A DNA stretch of 64,000 bases from Gordonia spumicola (GTDB lineage Bacteria; Actinomycetota; Actinomycetes; Mycobacteriales; Mycobacteriaceae). The stretch spans positions 1,922,001 through 1,986,000 of the forward strand of contig NZ_BJOV01000005.1 in assembly GCF_009932475.1 (NCBI RefSeq), in the 5' to 3' direction. This document shows positions 56,566 through 64,000 of this stretch, one piece after another. Numbering within the stretch: position 1 is the first letter of the stretch; every line of letters begins with the position of its first letter. Position numbers and translations under genes: made by a program. The notes under the pieces were generated by a model, which saw nothing but the letters and a program-made list of their open reading frames with translations, searched no databases and had not been told where the DNA came from.

Positions 56566-58245
56566 TCAGCCCTGGTAGGTGACGTTTCCTTCGAAGTAGG
56601 TCGCGTCGACCTTCACCTGACCGACGTCGGTCGGAGCCACGTCGAACAGGTTCTTGTCCAGAACCGTGAGGTCCGCGTACTTGCCGACCTTGATCGAGCC
56701 GCGCTCGTCCTCGGTGAACGTCAGCTTGGCTCCGTTGATCGTGTACGAGGTCAGCAGCTGAGCCAACGTCCCCTGCTCCGCCGGGTTCAGCGGCTTCTGA
56801 CCGGGCTTGCCGGTCACCGGGTCGAGGCGGGTGACGCCGACTTCGAGACCGGTCGGGACGTACATGTCGGTGGCGAAGGTGGCGTCGGACGGGAAGTCGC
56901 TCGAACCGACCACGGTCAGCCCGGCGTCGACCAGCGACCGGTACCGCATCGCGTTCACGTACTCGGGCAGCGTCTTGTACTTGTCGTACCAGTCCTTGCC
57001 GAACCACGGCGGCTGCGGAACCATCAGGATCCCGAGTCGTTTGGCGCGCTCGATGTCGGCGGCCTTGAACCAGTCCGCGTGGGTGATCGCGTGGCGCTTG
57101 GTGGCGAACTCCGGGTCGGTCTTCGACGCGAACTCGTACGCGTCGAGGATCGCGGCCGTCGGGTAGAAGCCGGGCGACCCGATGGCGTGGGTATAGATGC
57201 GGAACCCCTGCTTGTCGAGGGCGGCGACCGTCTCGTTGAGAACCTTCTGGTCCCACACGAGCTTCGGTGCGCCGACGCCGTCGGCGAAGATCTTCACCGA
57301 GTCGAGCGCGAAGTGATCACCCTTGTAGGTGTCGCGCATCTTGACCAGGTGATCGATCTGCGAGGTTCCCTTCGTCTCGTCGACCCACTGCGCGAGGTCG
57401 AACCGGACGGTGAGCTTGTTCTCCTCGTCGAGGGCCGAGAAGGCCTGCAGGAGCGTCTCGGTCGGGTAGTGGATCGGCACGAAGGTCGACGTGATGCCGT
57501 CCTTCGCGGCGACCTTCTGCCATTCGAGGATCGTCTGCTTGTACTCGTCGACGGTGAAGTCCGACTGCGGCAGCTTCGAGATGACGAGGTTCTGCGCGCC
57601 GAACTCCTGCAGGACGCCGTTGGGCTCGCCCTTGGCGTCGCGGACCACGGTGCCGCCCGCGGGCTGCGGCGTGTCCTTGGTCAGGCCGGCCCGTTGCAGC
57701 GCCGCGGTGTTCGCGAAGAGGGTGTGGTGATCGTTGCTGATGATCGCGACCGGAATGTCCTTGATTCCACCGTCGATCAGTTCTCGAGGAGTGGTGCCGG
57801 CGGCCTTCGCGTCGTCGGCGATCGTGTCCCAGCCGACGGCGCGGATCTGCTCGGCGTCCGGATGCTCGGCCCGGAAGTCGCGGAGCGCCTGCTGCTTGGC
57901 CTTGACGTCGCCGTCGGTGACATTGGCCCAGAAGATGCTCTCGGCCTTGAGGTACGCGTGATTGTGTCCGTCGACGAAGCCGGGAGTGAGCATGCGGCCC
58001 TTGAGGTCGACGACCTCGGCTCCGTCCTCGTACTCGCGAGCACCCGCGTCATCGCCGACGTAGACGATCTTGCCGTCGCGCACGGCGACCGCCTGCGCCC
58101 AGGGCTGTCCCGGTTCGACCGTGTAGACCTTGCCGCCGGTGAACACGATGTCGGCCGCCTTGTCGTCGTCCGAGGACGATGAGCAGGCGGTCAGCGACAG
58201 TGCGAGGACCGCCGCCATCGCGCCGACCTTCGTTCCGATCCGCAT
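56566..58245 (-). CDS. Lipoprotein amidohydrolase (YtcJ/Amidohydro_3 family)
   Basis: The 559-residue protein has a lipobox (LSLTAC, cysteine near residue 21) and then a metal-dependent hydrolase with HNH in GFVDGHNHAYL, ISNDHHTL, DSVKIFADG, ITHADW and SSDFPSD, the metal and catalytic positions of the YtcJ-type amidohydrolases. This family acts on exocyclic or ring amides. An exported, membrane-anchored form suggests it processes substrate outside the cytoplasm. Two GTATAC palindromic cores lie 46-75 bases upstream of the ATG. It is one of several amide-cleaving functions in the region. Confidence 0.88.
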   Translation of the reverse strand: MRIGTKVGAMAAVLALSLTACSSSSDDDKAADIVFTGGKVYTVEPGQPWAQAVAVRDGKIVYVGDDAGAREYEDGAEVVDLKGRMLTPGFVDGHNHAYLKAESIFWANVTDGDVKAKQQALRDFRAEHPDAEQIRAVGWDTIADDAKAAGTTPRELIDGGIKDIPVAIISNDHHTLFANTAALQRAGLTKDTPQPAGGTVVRDAKGEPNGVLQEFGAQNLVISKLPQSDFTVDEYKQTILEWQKVAAKDGITSTFVPIHYPTETLLQAFSALDEENKLTVRFDLAQWVDETKGTSQIDHLVKMRDTYKGDHFALDSVKIFADGVGAPKLVWDQKVLNETVAALDKQGFRIYTHAIGSPGFYPTAAILDAYEFASKTDPEFATKRHAITHADWFKAADIERAKRLGILMVPQPPWFGKDWYDKYKTLPEYVNAMRYRSLVDAGLTVVGSSDFPSDATFATDMYVPTGLEVGVTRLDPVTGKPGQKPLNPAEQGTLAQLLTSYTINGAKLTFTEDERGSIKVGKYADLTVLDKNLFDVAPTDVGQVKVDATYFEGNVTYQG

Positions 58246-58290
58246 GAGTGGCTCCTAATACATGAGGGAGAGGATGTGACTCGAACCACC

Positions 58291-58320
58291 GTATACCTAC
58301 TGTCGACAGGTTGTATACAA
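58291..58320 (-). promoter_or_regulatory. Two GTATAC operator cores upstream of the amidohydrolase
   Basis: TTGTATACAA at 58311-58320 is a perfect palindrome, and a second GTATAC is at 58291-58296; equivalent bases are 22 bp apart, the same spacing as the TGTACA pair before the NCS1 permease. GntR/FCD-type regulators commonly bind TTGTATACAA-like palindromes. Confidence 0.6.
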
Positions 58321-58334
58321 AAATCTCGAATTCG

Positions 58335-59084
58335 TCAGACCCAGCCGCGCGCCAACCAGGCCGCCAGACCCAGCCCACACACGGAGACGACGACCCGCAG
58401 CAGCGTGGGATTGATCCGCTCCACCACCGGCGGTCCGACGTATCCGCCCGCGAAACCGCCGATCGCCATCGCCAGCGCGGCCGTCCAGTGCACGGGGCCG
58501 AAGAAGGCGAATCCGATCGCGGCGACCAGATTCGCGATGCTCAGCACGTAGCTCTTGAGCATGGCGGCGCGCCACAGGGGCTCGGCGCTCATCGTCAGCG
58601 TGACCGCCAGGATCATCACTCCCGCACCCGCACCGAAATAGCCGCCGTACACCGCCACGACGAACACCGCGATCGGATAGAGGACCGGGAATCGACGCCC
58701 GCCCGCGAGGCCGCGGACGAACGGCTGACACAGCAGGGAGACCGAGGCGATCGCGATCAGGACCGGGACCACCGCTTCGAACGACTCACCCGGCGCGACG
58801 AGCAGCGCGATCGCGCCGACGACGCCGCCGAGCACACCCATGAGACCGAGCACACGCATCTGCGACGGCTTCTTCGCCAGCTCGGGCGCGGATTTGGCGA
58901 CGGCCCCGCCTCCGACGGCCACCATCGCGACGGTGTTGGTGACATTCGCGGACACCGGCGAGAGCCCGATCGCGAGGAGCGCCGGATAGGAGACGAGCGA
59001 CGCGAGGCCCGTCAGGTATCCGATCAGGCCCGCCGCGAAGCCGGCTCCGATCAGCAGAACGAACTGCGCAACGGACATTTCCAC
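58335..59084 (-). CDS. TauE/SafE-family sulfite exporter-like membrane protein
   Basis: The 249-residue protein has about eight hydrophobic segments and the TauE/SafE pattern: LIGAGFAAGLIGYLTGLASLVSYPALLAIGLSP at the start, VYGGYFGAGAGVMILA, then GGFAGGYVGPPVVERI near the end. Members export sulfite, sulfoacetate or other organic anions. Its place between the amidohydrolase and the MHS transporter suggests it moves a small anion produced or used in the same pathway. Its promoter faces the MHS transporter gene and shares a TCGTATACAA element. Confidence 0.85.
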   Translation of the reverse strand: MEMSVAQFVLLIGAGFAAGLIGYLTGLASLVSYPALLAIGLSPVSANVTNTVAMVAVGGGAVAKSAPELAKKPSQMRVLGLMGVLGGVVGAIALLVAPGESFEAVVPVLIAIASVSLLCQPFVRGLAGGRRFPVLYPIAVFVVAVYGGYFGAGAGVMILAVTLTMSAEPLWRAAMLKSYVLSIANLVAAIGFAFFGPVHWTAALAMAIGGFAGGYVGPPVVERINPTLLRVVVSVCGLGLAAWLARGWV

Positions 59085-59154
59085 TCCTCACCGTCGGCCA
59101 GAAACACAACCTGACCTGCTATTTCAAGAAACTCCTTGCAACTTTGCACACAGG

Positions 59155-59164
59155 TCGTATACAA
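59155..59164. promoter_or_regulatory. GntR-type operator candidate in the TauE/MHS divergent promoter
   Basis: TCGTATACAA differs from the perfect palindrome at 58311 by one base. It lies in the 185-base gap between the divergent TauE and MHS transporter genes. Confidence 0.5.
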
Positions 59165-59269
59165 CTTTGGTAGCCGAAGTGGTCCCCATCACAAGGCGCC
59201 GGGCGAGGTAGTTGCGCCACAACTACCCGCCCGACTTCACACACCAACTCGTCGACCTGGAGCCGAGAC

Positions 59270-60643
59270 ATGGCGAATGCAAGTCCTAACACTAACAAGA
59301 AGAGGGTGGGCGAAAGCCTGCCAGTCGTCGCCGGCTCGAGCCTCGCGGGCACCGCGGTCGAGTGGTACGACTTCTTCCTCTACGGAACCGCGGCGACGCT
59401 CGTCTTCAACGACGTCTTCTTCCCGTCGTTCGATCCGCTCGTGGGCACCATGCTCGCGTTCGCCACCTACGCCGTCGGCTTCATCGCCCGCCCGCTCGGC
59501 GCCGCGGTCCTCGGACACCTCGGCGACGTCAAGGGCCGTCGTTCCACCCTGATCGCCAGCCTGATGCTGATGGGCGTCTCCACGTTCCTCATCGCGCTCC
59601 TGCCGAGCTACGCGTCCATCGGCGTCGCCGCACCGATCATCCTGATCGTCCTCCGCCTCGTCCAAGGGTTCGCCCTCGGCGGCGAATGGGGCGGAGCCGT
59701 CCTGCTCGTCTCCGAGCACGGCGGAGCCGAACGACGCGCCTTCTGGTCGGCGTGGCCGAACCTCGGCCCGCCGCTCGGCAACCTGATGGCCGCGGGCGTC
59801 CTCGCCGTGCTCGGCCACGTCATGAGCGAAGACTCCTTCAACTCGTACGGCTGGCGCATCGCCTTCGCCCTGTCGGCGCTGCTCGTGATCATCGGCCTCG
59901 TCCTCCGCCTGTTCGTCCACGAGACCCCGCTCTACAAAGAGGCCCAGGAGGCGTCCGAGTCGGCCCACGGCGAACGGCGTGCACCCCTCAAGGAGGCCGT
60001 CACCGGCCACTGGCGCCTGATCCTGCTCGCCGCCGCGACCCGATTCGGCGAGAACGCCGGCTTCTACATCTTCGCGCTGTTCGTGATCACCTACGTCAGC
60101 AACAAGAAGATGCTGCACCTGGACAAGTCGATCGCGTTGAACGCGGTGATGATCGGCATGGTCGTCGCGATCGTCGCGATCCCAGCCATCGCCATCCTCG
60201 CCGATCGGATCGGACGCAAGCCGATCTACATCACGGCGTCCGTCGCGACCATCGTCTGGGCGTTCGTCTTCTTCTTCCTGCTCGACACCAAGAACACCGC
60301 CGCGATCTACATCGCCGTCGCGGGCGGCCTCCTGATCTTCGCCGCGTACAGCGCCGTCATCGGCGCGTTCTTCTCCGAGCTGTTCCCGACCGAGATCCGC
60401 TACTCCGCGGTGTCGCTCGCCTACAACCTCGCATCCGTCGTCGCGGGCTCCGTCGCCCCGCTGCTCGCCGTCGCCCTCTACAAGTGGTTCGGCACCGGCT
60501 ACGCGATCGCGACGTACCTGGCGCTCATGGGCGTCATCTCGTTGATCGCCACACTGAACACGAAAGAGACGATGTCCGTGGATATGGCGACCATCGGCGC
60601 CACCGACGAGGAAGCATCGGACCTAGTCGACACCATCGCATAA
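59270..60643 (+). CDS. MFS transporter of the metabolite:H+ symporter (MHS) type
   Basis: The 457-residue protein shows MHS features: GSSLAGTAVEWYDFFLYGTAATLVF at the start, GRPLGAAVLGH-like motif A, and RLVQGFALGGEWGGAVLLVSEHG. MHS proteins take up organic acids such as shikimate, ketoglutarate or aromatic acids together with protons. It is the first gene of an apparent operon with GntR, nitrilase, DUF2848 and HpaB genes (gaps of 27, 14, -4 and 2 bases), so it is the likely importer of the pathway substrate. A GGAG site precedes the ATG. Confidence 0.9.
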   Translation: MANASPNTNKKRVGESLPVVAGSSLAGTAVEWYDFFLYGTAATLVFNDVFFPSFDPLVGTMLAFATYAVGFIARPLGAAVLGHLGDVKGRRSTLIASLMLMGVSTFLIALLPSYASIGVAAPIILIVLRLVQGFALGGEWGGAVLLVSEHGGAERRAFWSAWPNLGPPLGNLMAAGVLAVLGHVMSEDSFNSYGWRIAFALSALLVIIGLVLRLFVHETPLYKEAQEASESAHGERRAPLKEAVTGHWRLILLAAATRFGENAGFYIFALFVITYVSNKKMLHLDKSIALNAVMIGMVVAIVAIPAIAILADRIGRKPIYITASVATIVWAFVFFFLLDTKNTAAIYIAVAGGLLIFAAYSAVIGAFFSELFPTEIRYSAVSLAYNLASVVAGSVAPLLAVALYKWFGTGYAIATYLALMGVISLIATLNTKETMSVDMATIGATDEEASDLVDTIA

Positions 60644-60670
60644 CCGACCAACCGAGAACGAGGAGACGAC

Positions 60671-61321
60671 ATGTCACGCAACGACCAGCGGGTGCTGGCC
60701 CCCGAACGGGCATACCAGTGGCTGCATTCGACCATCGTGACCACGCCCCGCGAGCAGGAACTGTTCCTGACCGAGGCGGAGATCGCCGAACAGTCCGGCC
60801 TGTCCCGGACGCCCGTGCGCGAAGCTCTCCTCCGACTCGAGTCCGAGGGGTTCGTACGCAGAGTCCCCCACAAGGGCGCGTACGTCCCCGCGGTCACCGA
60901 CCGCGACGTCGAGGACATCATGGCGGCGCGACTGCTCGTCGAGGAGAACGCGATGCGCGAGGTCGCCCAGTCCGGAACGGCCCACACCCTCGGCCTGCAC
61001 GAACTGATCGCTCGGCAGTCCGACGAGACCGACCCGGTCCGCTTCATCGAGCTCGACCTGGCGTTCCACACCTCGATCCTCGAAGCCGCGGGCAACGGAG
61101 TCCTCGTCGACTTCTACCGTTCGCTCCGGGATCGACAGACCCGGATGGGCATCCGCGCCGTCTCGGTCCTCGCTCAACGGCGCGTCCAGGTGCTCGCCGA
61201 ACATCAGGCCATCGTCGACGCCCTGGAGGCTCAGGACTCGGCAGCCGCCGAGCGCGCCGTCCGCAGCCACCTGCACGCCACGCTCACATCGATCATCAAT
61301 CCCGCCCACCTGCCCGACTGA
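60671..61321 (+). CDS. GntR-family regulator with FCD domain
   Basis: The 216-residue protein has the N-terminal winged helix (EAEIAEQSGLSRTPVREALLRLESEGFVRRVPHKGAYV) and a C-terminal FCD domain with the metal-binding pattern DLAFHTSI, then LAEHQAIVDAL and VRSHLHA. FCD ligands are usually carboxylic acids. It is transcribed with the catabolic genes and is the best candidate for the TTGTATACAA-like sites in this region. Confidence 0.93.
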   Translation: MSRNDQRVLAPERAYQWLHSTIVTTPREQELFLTEAEIAEQSGLSRTPVREALLRLESEGFVRRVPHKGAYVPAVTDRDVEDIMAARLLVEENAMREVAQSGTAHTLGLHELIARQSDETDPVRFIELDLAFHTSILEAAGNGVLVDFYRSLRDRQTRMGIRAVSVLAQRRVQVLAEHQAIVDALEAQDSAAAERAVRSHLHATLTSIINPAHLPD

Positions 61322-61335
61322 GGAGAAGTACGACA

Positions 61336-62151
61336 ATGCGGATCGCAATGGTCCAGATCGCCAGCGCCGACGAGGAGACCCCCGACGCGCGCCTGGCACG
61401 AGTGACGGAGATGGTGCGCGGCGTCCCGACCGACGTCGACCTGATCGTCCTCCCCGAACTGTGGAAGGTCGGCTTCTGCCACTTCGACGAGTACGCCGCG
61501 GCGGCCGAGCCGCTCGACGGGCCGACCGTCACCGCGATGTCGGCGATCGCCGCCGAACGCGGATGTCTCGTCCACATGGGTTCGATCGTGCGCCGCGCCG
61601 ACGACGGCGCGCTCTACAACACGTCGGTGCTGCTCGGCGCCGACGGCTCGATCGTCCACACCTACGACAAGGTCCATCTCTTCGGATACAAGTCCGTCGA
61701 ACCGGAGATCCTGACCCCGGGGACCCACGTCGACGCCGTCGACACCGAGTTCGGCGCACTCGCCGCAGCGACCTGCTACGACCTGCGCTTCCCACCGCTG
61801 TGGGCGAGCCTCGGCGAGACCGGCGCGGACATCGTGATCGTCCCCGCCGCCTGGCCCGCCCGCCGACGCACCCACTGGCAGCTGCTGACCGGCGCCCGCG
61901 CCGTCGACAACCAGGTGTACGTCGTCGCGGTGAACGCCGTCGGCACGCACGCGGGCGTCGAACTCGGCGGCCACAGCCGGGTCGTCGACCCGTGGGGCGA
62001 GGTCGTCGCCGAAGGAGGCGTCGACGAAGGCGTCACCGTCGTGCAGATCGACCCGAGCGTCGTCACCGCGACGCGCACCGAGTTCCCGGTCCTGCGCGAC
62101 CGGTTGACCGACTACACCACCATCGAGATCCGGAAGGCTGTTCACGCATGA
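61336..62151 (+). CDS. Carbon-nitrogen hydrolase (nitrilase superfamily amidase)
   Basis: The 271-residue protein has the catalytic triad Glu41 (LPELWKVGF), Lys112 (YDKVHLFG) and Cys147 (ATCYDLRFP). The length and the CYDLRFP form point to an omega-amidase or dicarboxylic-acid-amide hydrolase rather than a true nitrilase. It would release ammonia from an amide made by ring opening. The stop overlaps the DUF2848 start by four bases. Confidence 0.9.
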   Translation: MRIAMVQIASADEETPDARLARVTEMVRGVPTDVDLIVLPELWKVGFCHFDEYAAAAEPLDGPTVTAMSAIAAERGCLVHMGSIVRRADDGALYNTSVLLGADGSIVHTYDKVHLFGYKSVEPEILTPGTHVDAVDTEFGALAAATCYDLRFPPLWASLGETGADIVIVPAAWPARRRTHWQLLTGARAVDNQVYVVAVNAVGTHAGVELGGHSRVVDPWGEVVAEGGVDEGVTVVQIDPSVVTATRTEFPVLRDRLTDYTTIEIRKAVHA

Positions 62152-62831
62152 CCACCGCGACCACGTCACTCACCCTGCGGGTCGAGGGCACCGACGAGAC
62201 GATCGAATTGACCGACTTCCGGTCGATCGTCGCAGGCTACACCGGGCGCGACGCCCAGAAGGTGCAGCACCACATCGACGAGCTCGCCGCGATCGGCGTC
62301 GCACCGCCGCCGCAGATCCCCATGATCTACCCGATGCCCGACGGCGCCGTCACCTCGACCGCGGACCTGACGGTCGCGGGCGACAACACCTCGGGCGAGG
62401 TGGAGCCCGTGCTGATCCGGCACCACGGCACGTTCTACCTCGGCGTCGGATCGGACCACACCGACCGGACCCTGGAGACCGTCGACATCGGCGACTCGAA
62501 GGCCGCGTGCCCCAAACCGATCAGCGACACGGTCGTCCCCGTCGACGACTGGGCGGCCTTCGATTGGGACGCCTGCGCCATGCGCAGCACCGTCGACGGC
62601 GTGATCTACCAGTCGGGCGGACTGTCGGGACTGCGTCGCCCGGACGACCTGTGGGCCATCGTCGCCGAACGCCTCGAGCTGCGCGACGACGAAGACGTCG
62701 TCTGCTTCGCCGGCACCCTGCCACTGCTCAACGGGGAGTTCGTTCCCGGCACCGCCTGGAATGTCGAACTCACCACGCCCTCGGGCGAATCCATCGGACA
62801 CAGCTACACCATCACCACCAAGGAGAACTGA
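62148..62831 (+). CDS. DUF2848 family protein
   Basis: The 227-residue protein matches the DUF2848 family as I recall it: an early VLIRHHGTFYLGVGSDHTDRTLE and a late VCFAGTLPLLNGEFVPGTAWNVELT. The FAH-like fold (fumarylacetoacetase) seems plausible because of the GSDHTD and substrate-loop pattern, but the function is unknown. It is translationally coupled to the nitrilase and lies two bases before the HpaB-like gene. Confidence 0.8.
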   Translation: MTTATTSLTLRVEGTDETIELTDFRSIVAGYTGRDAQKVQHHIDELAAIGVAPPPQIPMIYPMPDGAVTSTADLTVAGDNTSGEVEPVLIRHHGTFYLGVGSDHTDRTLETVDIGDSKAACPKPISDTVVPVDDWAAFDWDACAMRSTVDGVIYQSGGLSGLRRPDDLWAIVAERLELRDDEDVVCFAGTLPLLNGEFVPGTAWNVELTTPSGESIGHSYTITTKEN

Positions 62832-62833
62832 TC

Positions 62834-64000
62834 ATGCGCACCGGAGCCGAATACCTCGCCTCGCTCAACGACGGCCGTACCGTCATCGTCGACGGCCAGG
62901 TCGTCGAGAACGTCGGAGAGCACCCCGCGTTCGCCCCGATGGCGAAGACCATTTCCGAACTGATCGACATCGTCCACGAGCAGCCCGACGTGATGCAGTA
63001 CGTGGCGCCGGAGACCGGTGAGCCCGCGAACCGCACGTTCTCGATCCCGCGCTCGCGCGAGGACCTCGCCGCTCGCCGCAAGGCCATCGAGACCTGGGCG
63101 AATCACACTCACGGCTGGGTCGGCCGCAGCCCCGATCACGTCGGCACCTTCCTGGCGTCGTTCGCCGCGAACACCCAGGTGTTCGAGGTCGAGGGCGGCA
63201 GCCACGACTTCGCGGCCAACGTCAGCGCCTTCTACAAGCGTCTGCTGAACGAGAACCTGTACGTCTCGTACGCGATCATCCCGCCGCAGGTCTCGCGCGC
63301 CACCACCGCATCGGGTTGGGAGGGCGAGTTCCTGCAGGCAGGCGTGGTCGAGGAGACCGAGGAAGGCCTCGTCATCCGCGGCTCGCAGATGCTCGCCACC
63401 GGCGGAGCCGTCGCCGACGAGATCTTCGTGTCGTGCATCAAGCCGCTCGGCCCGGACGACAAGGACTTCGCCGTCGGCTTCGTGGTCCCCGCTAACGCCG
63501 AGGGCCTCAAGCAGTACTGCCGCCGCCCGTACATCACCGGGGCGACGAGCTCCTTCGACTACCCGCTGACCAGCCGCTACGACGAGTCCGACTCGCTCCT
63601 GGTGTTCGACGACGTCCTCGTGCCGTGGGACCGCGTGTTCGTCGACCGCGACACCACCGGCGTCCGCCGCCAGTTCTTCGAGACCGGCTCGCACGTGCTC
63701 GGCAACTGGCAGGCCCAGATCCGCTTCGCCGCCAAGCTGCGCTTCATCGCCGGCGTGGCCCGCCGCGTGACCCAGGTCAACGGCGTCGACAAGATCCCGT
63801 CGGTGCAGGAGAAGCTCGGCGAGCTCGCCGCCCTCGTCAGCGGTGTGCAGTCGTCGGTCCTGGCCGCCGAATACACGGCCGAGCCCGACGCCAACGGGCA
63901 GTGGCTGCCCGGCCGCCAGGCCCTGTACGGCTCGATGGGCCTGCAGTCGGAGACCTACCCGCGCGTTCTGGCGATCCTGCGCGACCTCGTCGGCGGCGGC
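62834..64000 (+). CDS. 4-hydroxyphenylacetate 3-hydroxylase (HpaB) family monooxygenase, N-terminal part
   Basis: The first 389 residues are present; the gene continues past the window. Family features include RTGAEYLASLNDGRTVIVDGQVVENV at the start, FAPMAKTI, SYAIIPPQV, and the RRQFFETGSHV and FAAKLRFIAGVARR helices of the acyl-CoA dehydrogenase-like fold. HpaB enzymes are class D flavin-dependent aromatic hydroxylases that need a separate flavin reductase (HpaC-like), which was not seen here and may lie downstream. An AAGGAG site precedes the ATG. Expected substrates are phenols or hydroxylated N-heterocycles. Confidence 0.88.
   Translation, partial: MRTGAEYLASLNDGRTVIVDGQVVENVGEHPAFAPMAKTISELIDIVHEQPDVMQYVAPETGEPANRTFSIPRSREDLAARRKAIETWANHTHGWVGRSPDHVGTFLASFAANTQVFEVEGGSHDFAANVSAFYKRLLNENLYVSYAIIPPQVSRATTASGWEGEFLQAGVVEETEEGLVIRGSQMLATGGAVADEIFVSCIKPLGPDDKDFAVGFVVPANAEGLKQYCRRPYITGATSSFDYPLTSRYDESDSLLVFDDVLVPWDRVFVDRDTTGVRRQFFETGSHVLGNWQAQIRFAAKLRFIAGVARRVTQVNGVDKIPSVQEKLGELAALVSGVQSSVLAAEYTAEPDANGQWLPGRQALYGSMGLQSETYPRVLAILRDLVGGG

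Noticed and set aside
61461-62147. Upstream extension of the DUF2848 frame within the nitrilase gene
   Set aside because: Arginine-rich extension with no similarity; the ATG at 62148 overlaps the nitrilase stop in the usual coupled way.

Overview
The window is high-GC actinobacterial chromosome, most likely from Gordonia or a close relative in the Mycobacteriales. The evidence is the base composition, frequent GTG starts, many lipoproteins, and gene order that matches, as I recall it, Mycobacterium tuberculosis Rv3001c to Rv3040c. The shared order runs ilvC-ilvN-ilvB, cfp6, a DoxX protein, lppZ, gatB, pfkA, gatA, gatC, an ACT protein, ligA, a MetE-like protein, mnmA, a cysteine desulfurase, a PlsC acyltransferase, a GNAT acyltransferase, etfA, etfB, the Rv3030-Rv3035 block, two methyltransferases, an enoyl-CoA hydratase and a Nudix hydrolase. 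No tRNA, rRNA, CRISPR array or intact insertion sequence was seen.

Layout. 1-5.6 kb: branched-chain amino acid synthesis. The ilvBNC operon is preceded by a classical attenuator: a nearly leaderless 15-residue leader peptide with an Ile-Leu-Val-Val-Leu run, a candidate antiterminator helix and a U-tailed terminator. ilvD follows on the other strand. 5.6-8.7 kb: a DoxX membrane protein, the LppZ lipoprotein and a decayed DUF222/13E12 gene. 8.7-20.6 kb: gatB, pfkA, gatCA and ligA, interrupted between pfkA and gatA by a two-component system and a secreted phospholipase A2-like/alpha-beta hydrolase pair. 20.7-25.9 kb: a lipoprotein, a YjbR protein, a MetE-like protein, mnmA and a cysteine desulfurase.

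25.9-32.4 kb is a cassette interrupting the conserved order: an MFS exporter, a large SARP regulator and an FAD oxidoreductase. Both promoter regions carry three CTTGG-type repeats spaced exactly 11 bp, the architecture expected of a SARP operator. 32.4-36.1 kb: an OlsA/OlsB-like acyltransferase pair and electron-transfer flavoprotein genes under a palindromic operator. 36.3-43.4 kb: a methyltransferase, GH57 enzyme and GT4 glycosyltransferase operon plus an acetyltransferase, resembling the mycobacterial methylglucose lipopolysaccharide locus, and two further genes. 44-50.6 kb: a methyltransferase, enoyl-CoA hydratase, stand-alone LigD-type polymerase, Nudix hydrolase, aldehyde dehydrogenase and CitE-like lyase.

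50.8-64 kb is an accessory catabolic region: an NCS1 permease, UbiD/UbiX with a MarR regulator, MFS and TauE transporters, a lipoprotein amidohydrolase, and a GntR-nitrilase-DUF2848-HpaB operon running off the end. TTGTATACAA-like palindromes in four of its promoter regions suggest one GntR regulon. The substrate cannot be named from sequence, but flavin hydroxylation, amide hydrolysis and prenyl-FMN decarboxylation point to an aromatic or N-heterocyclic acid.
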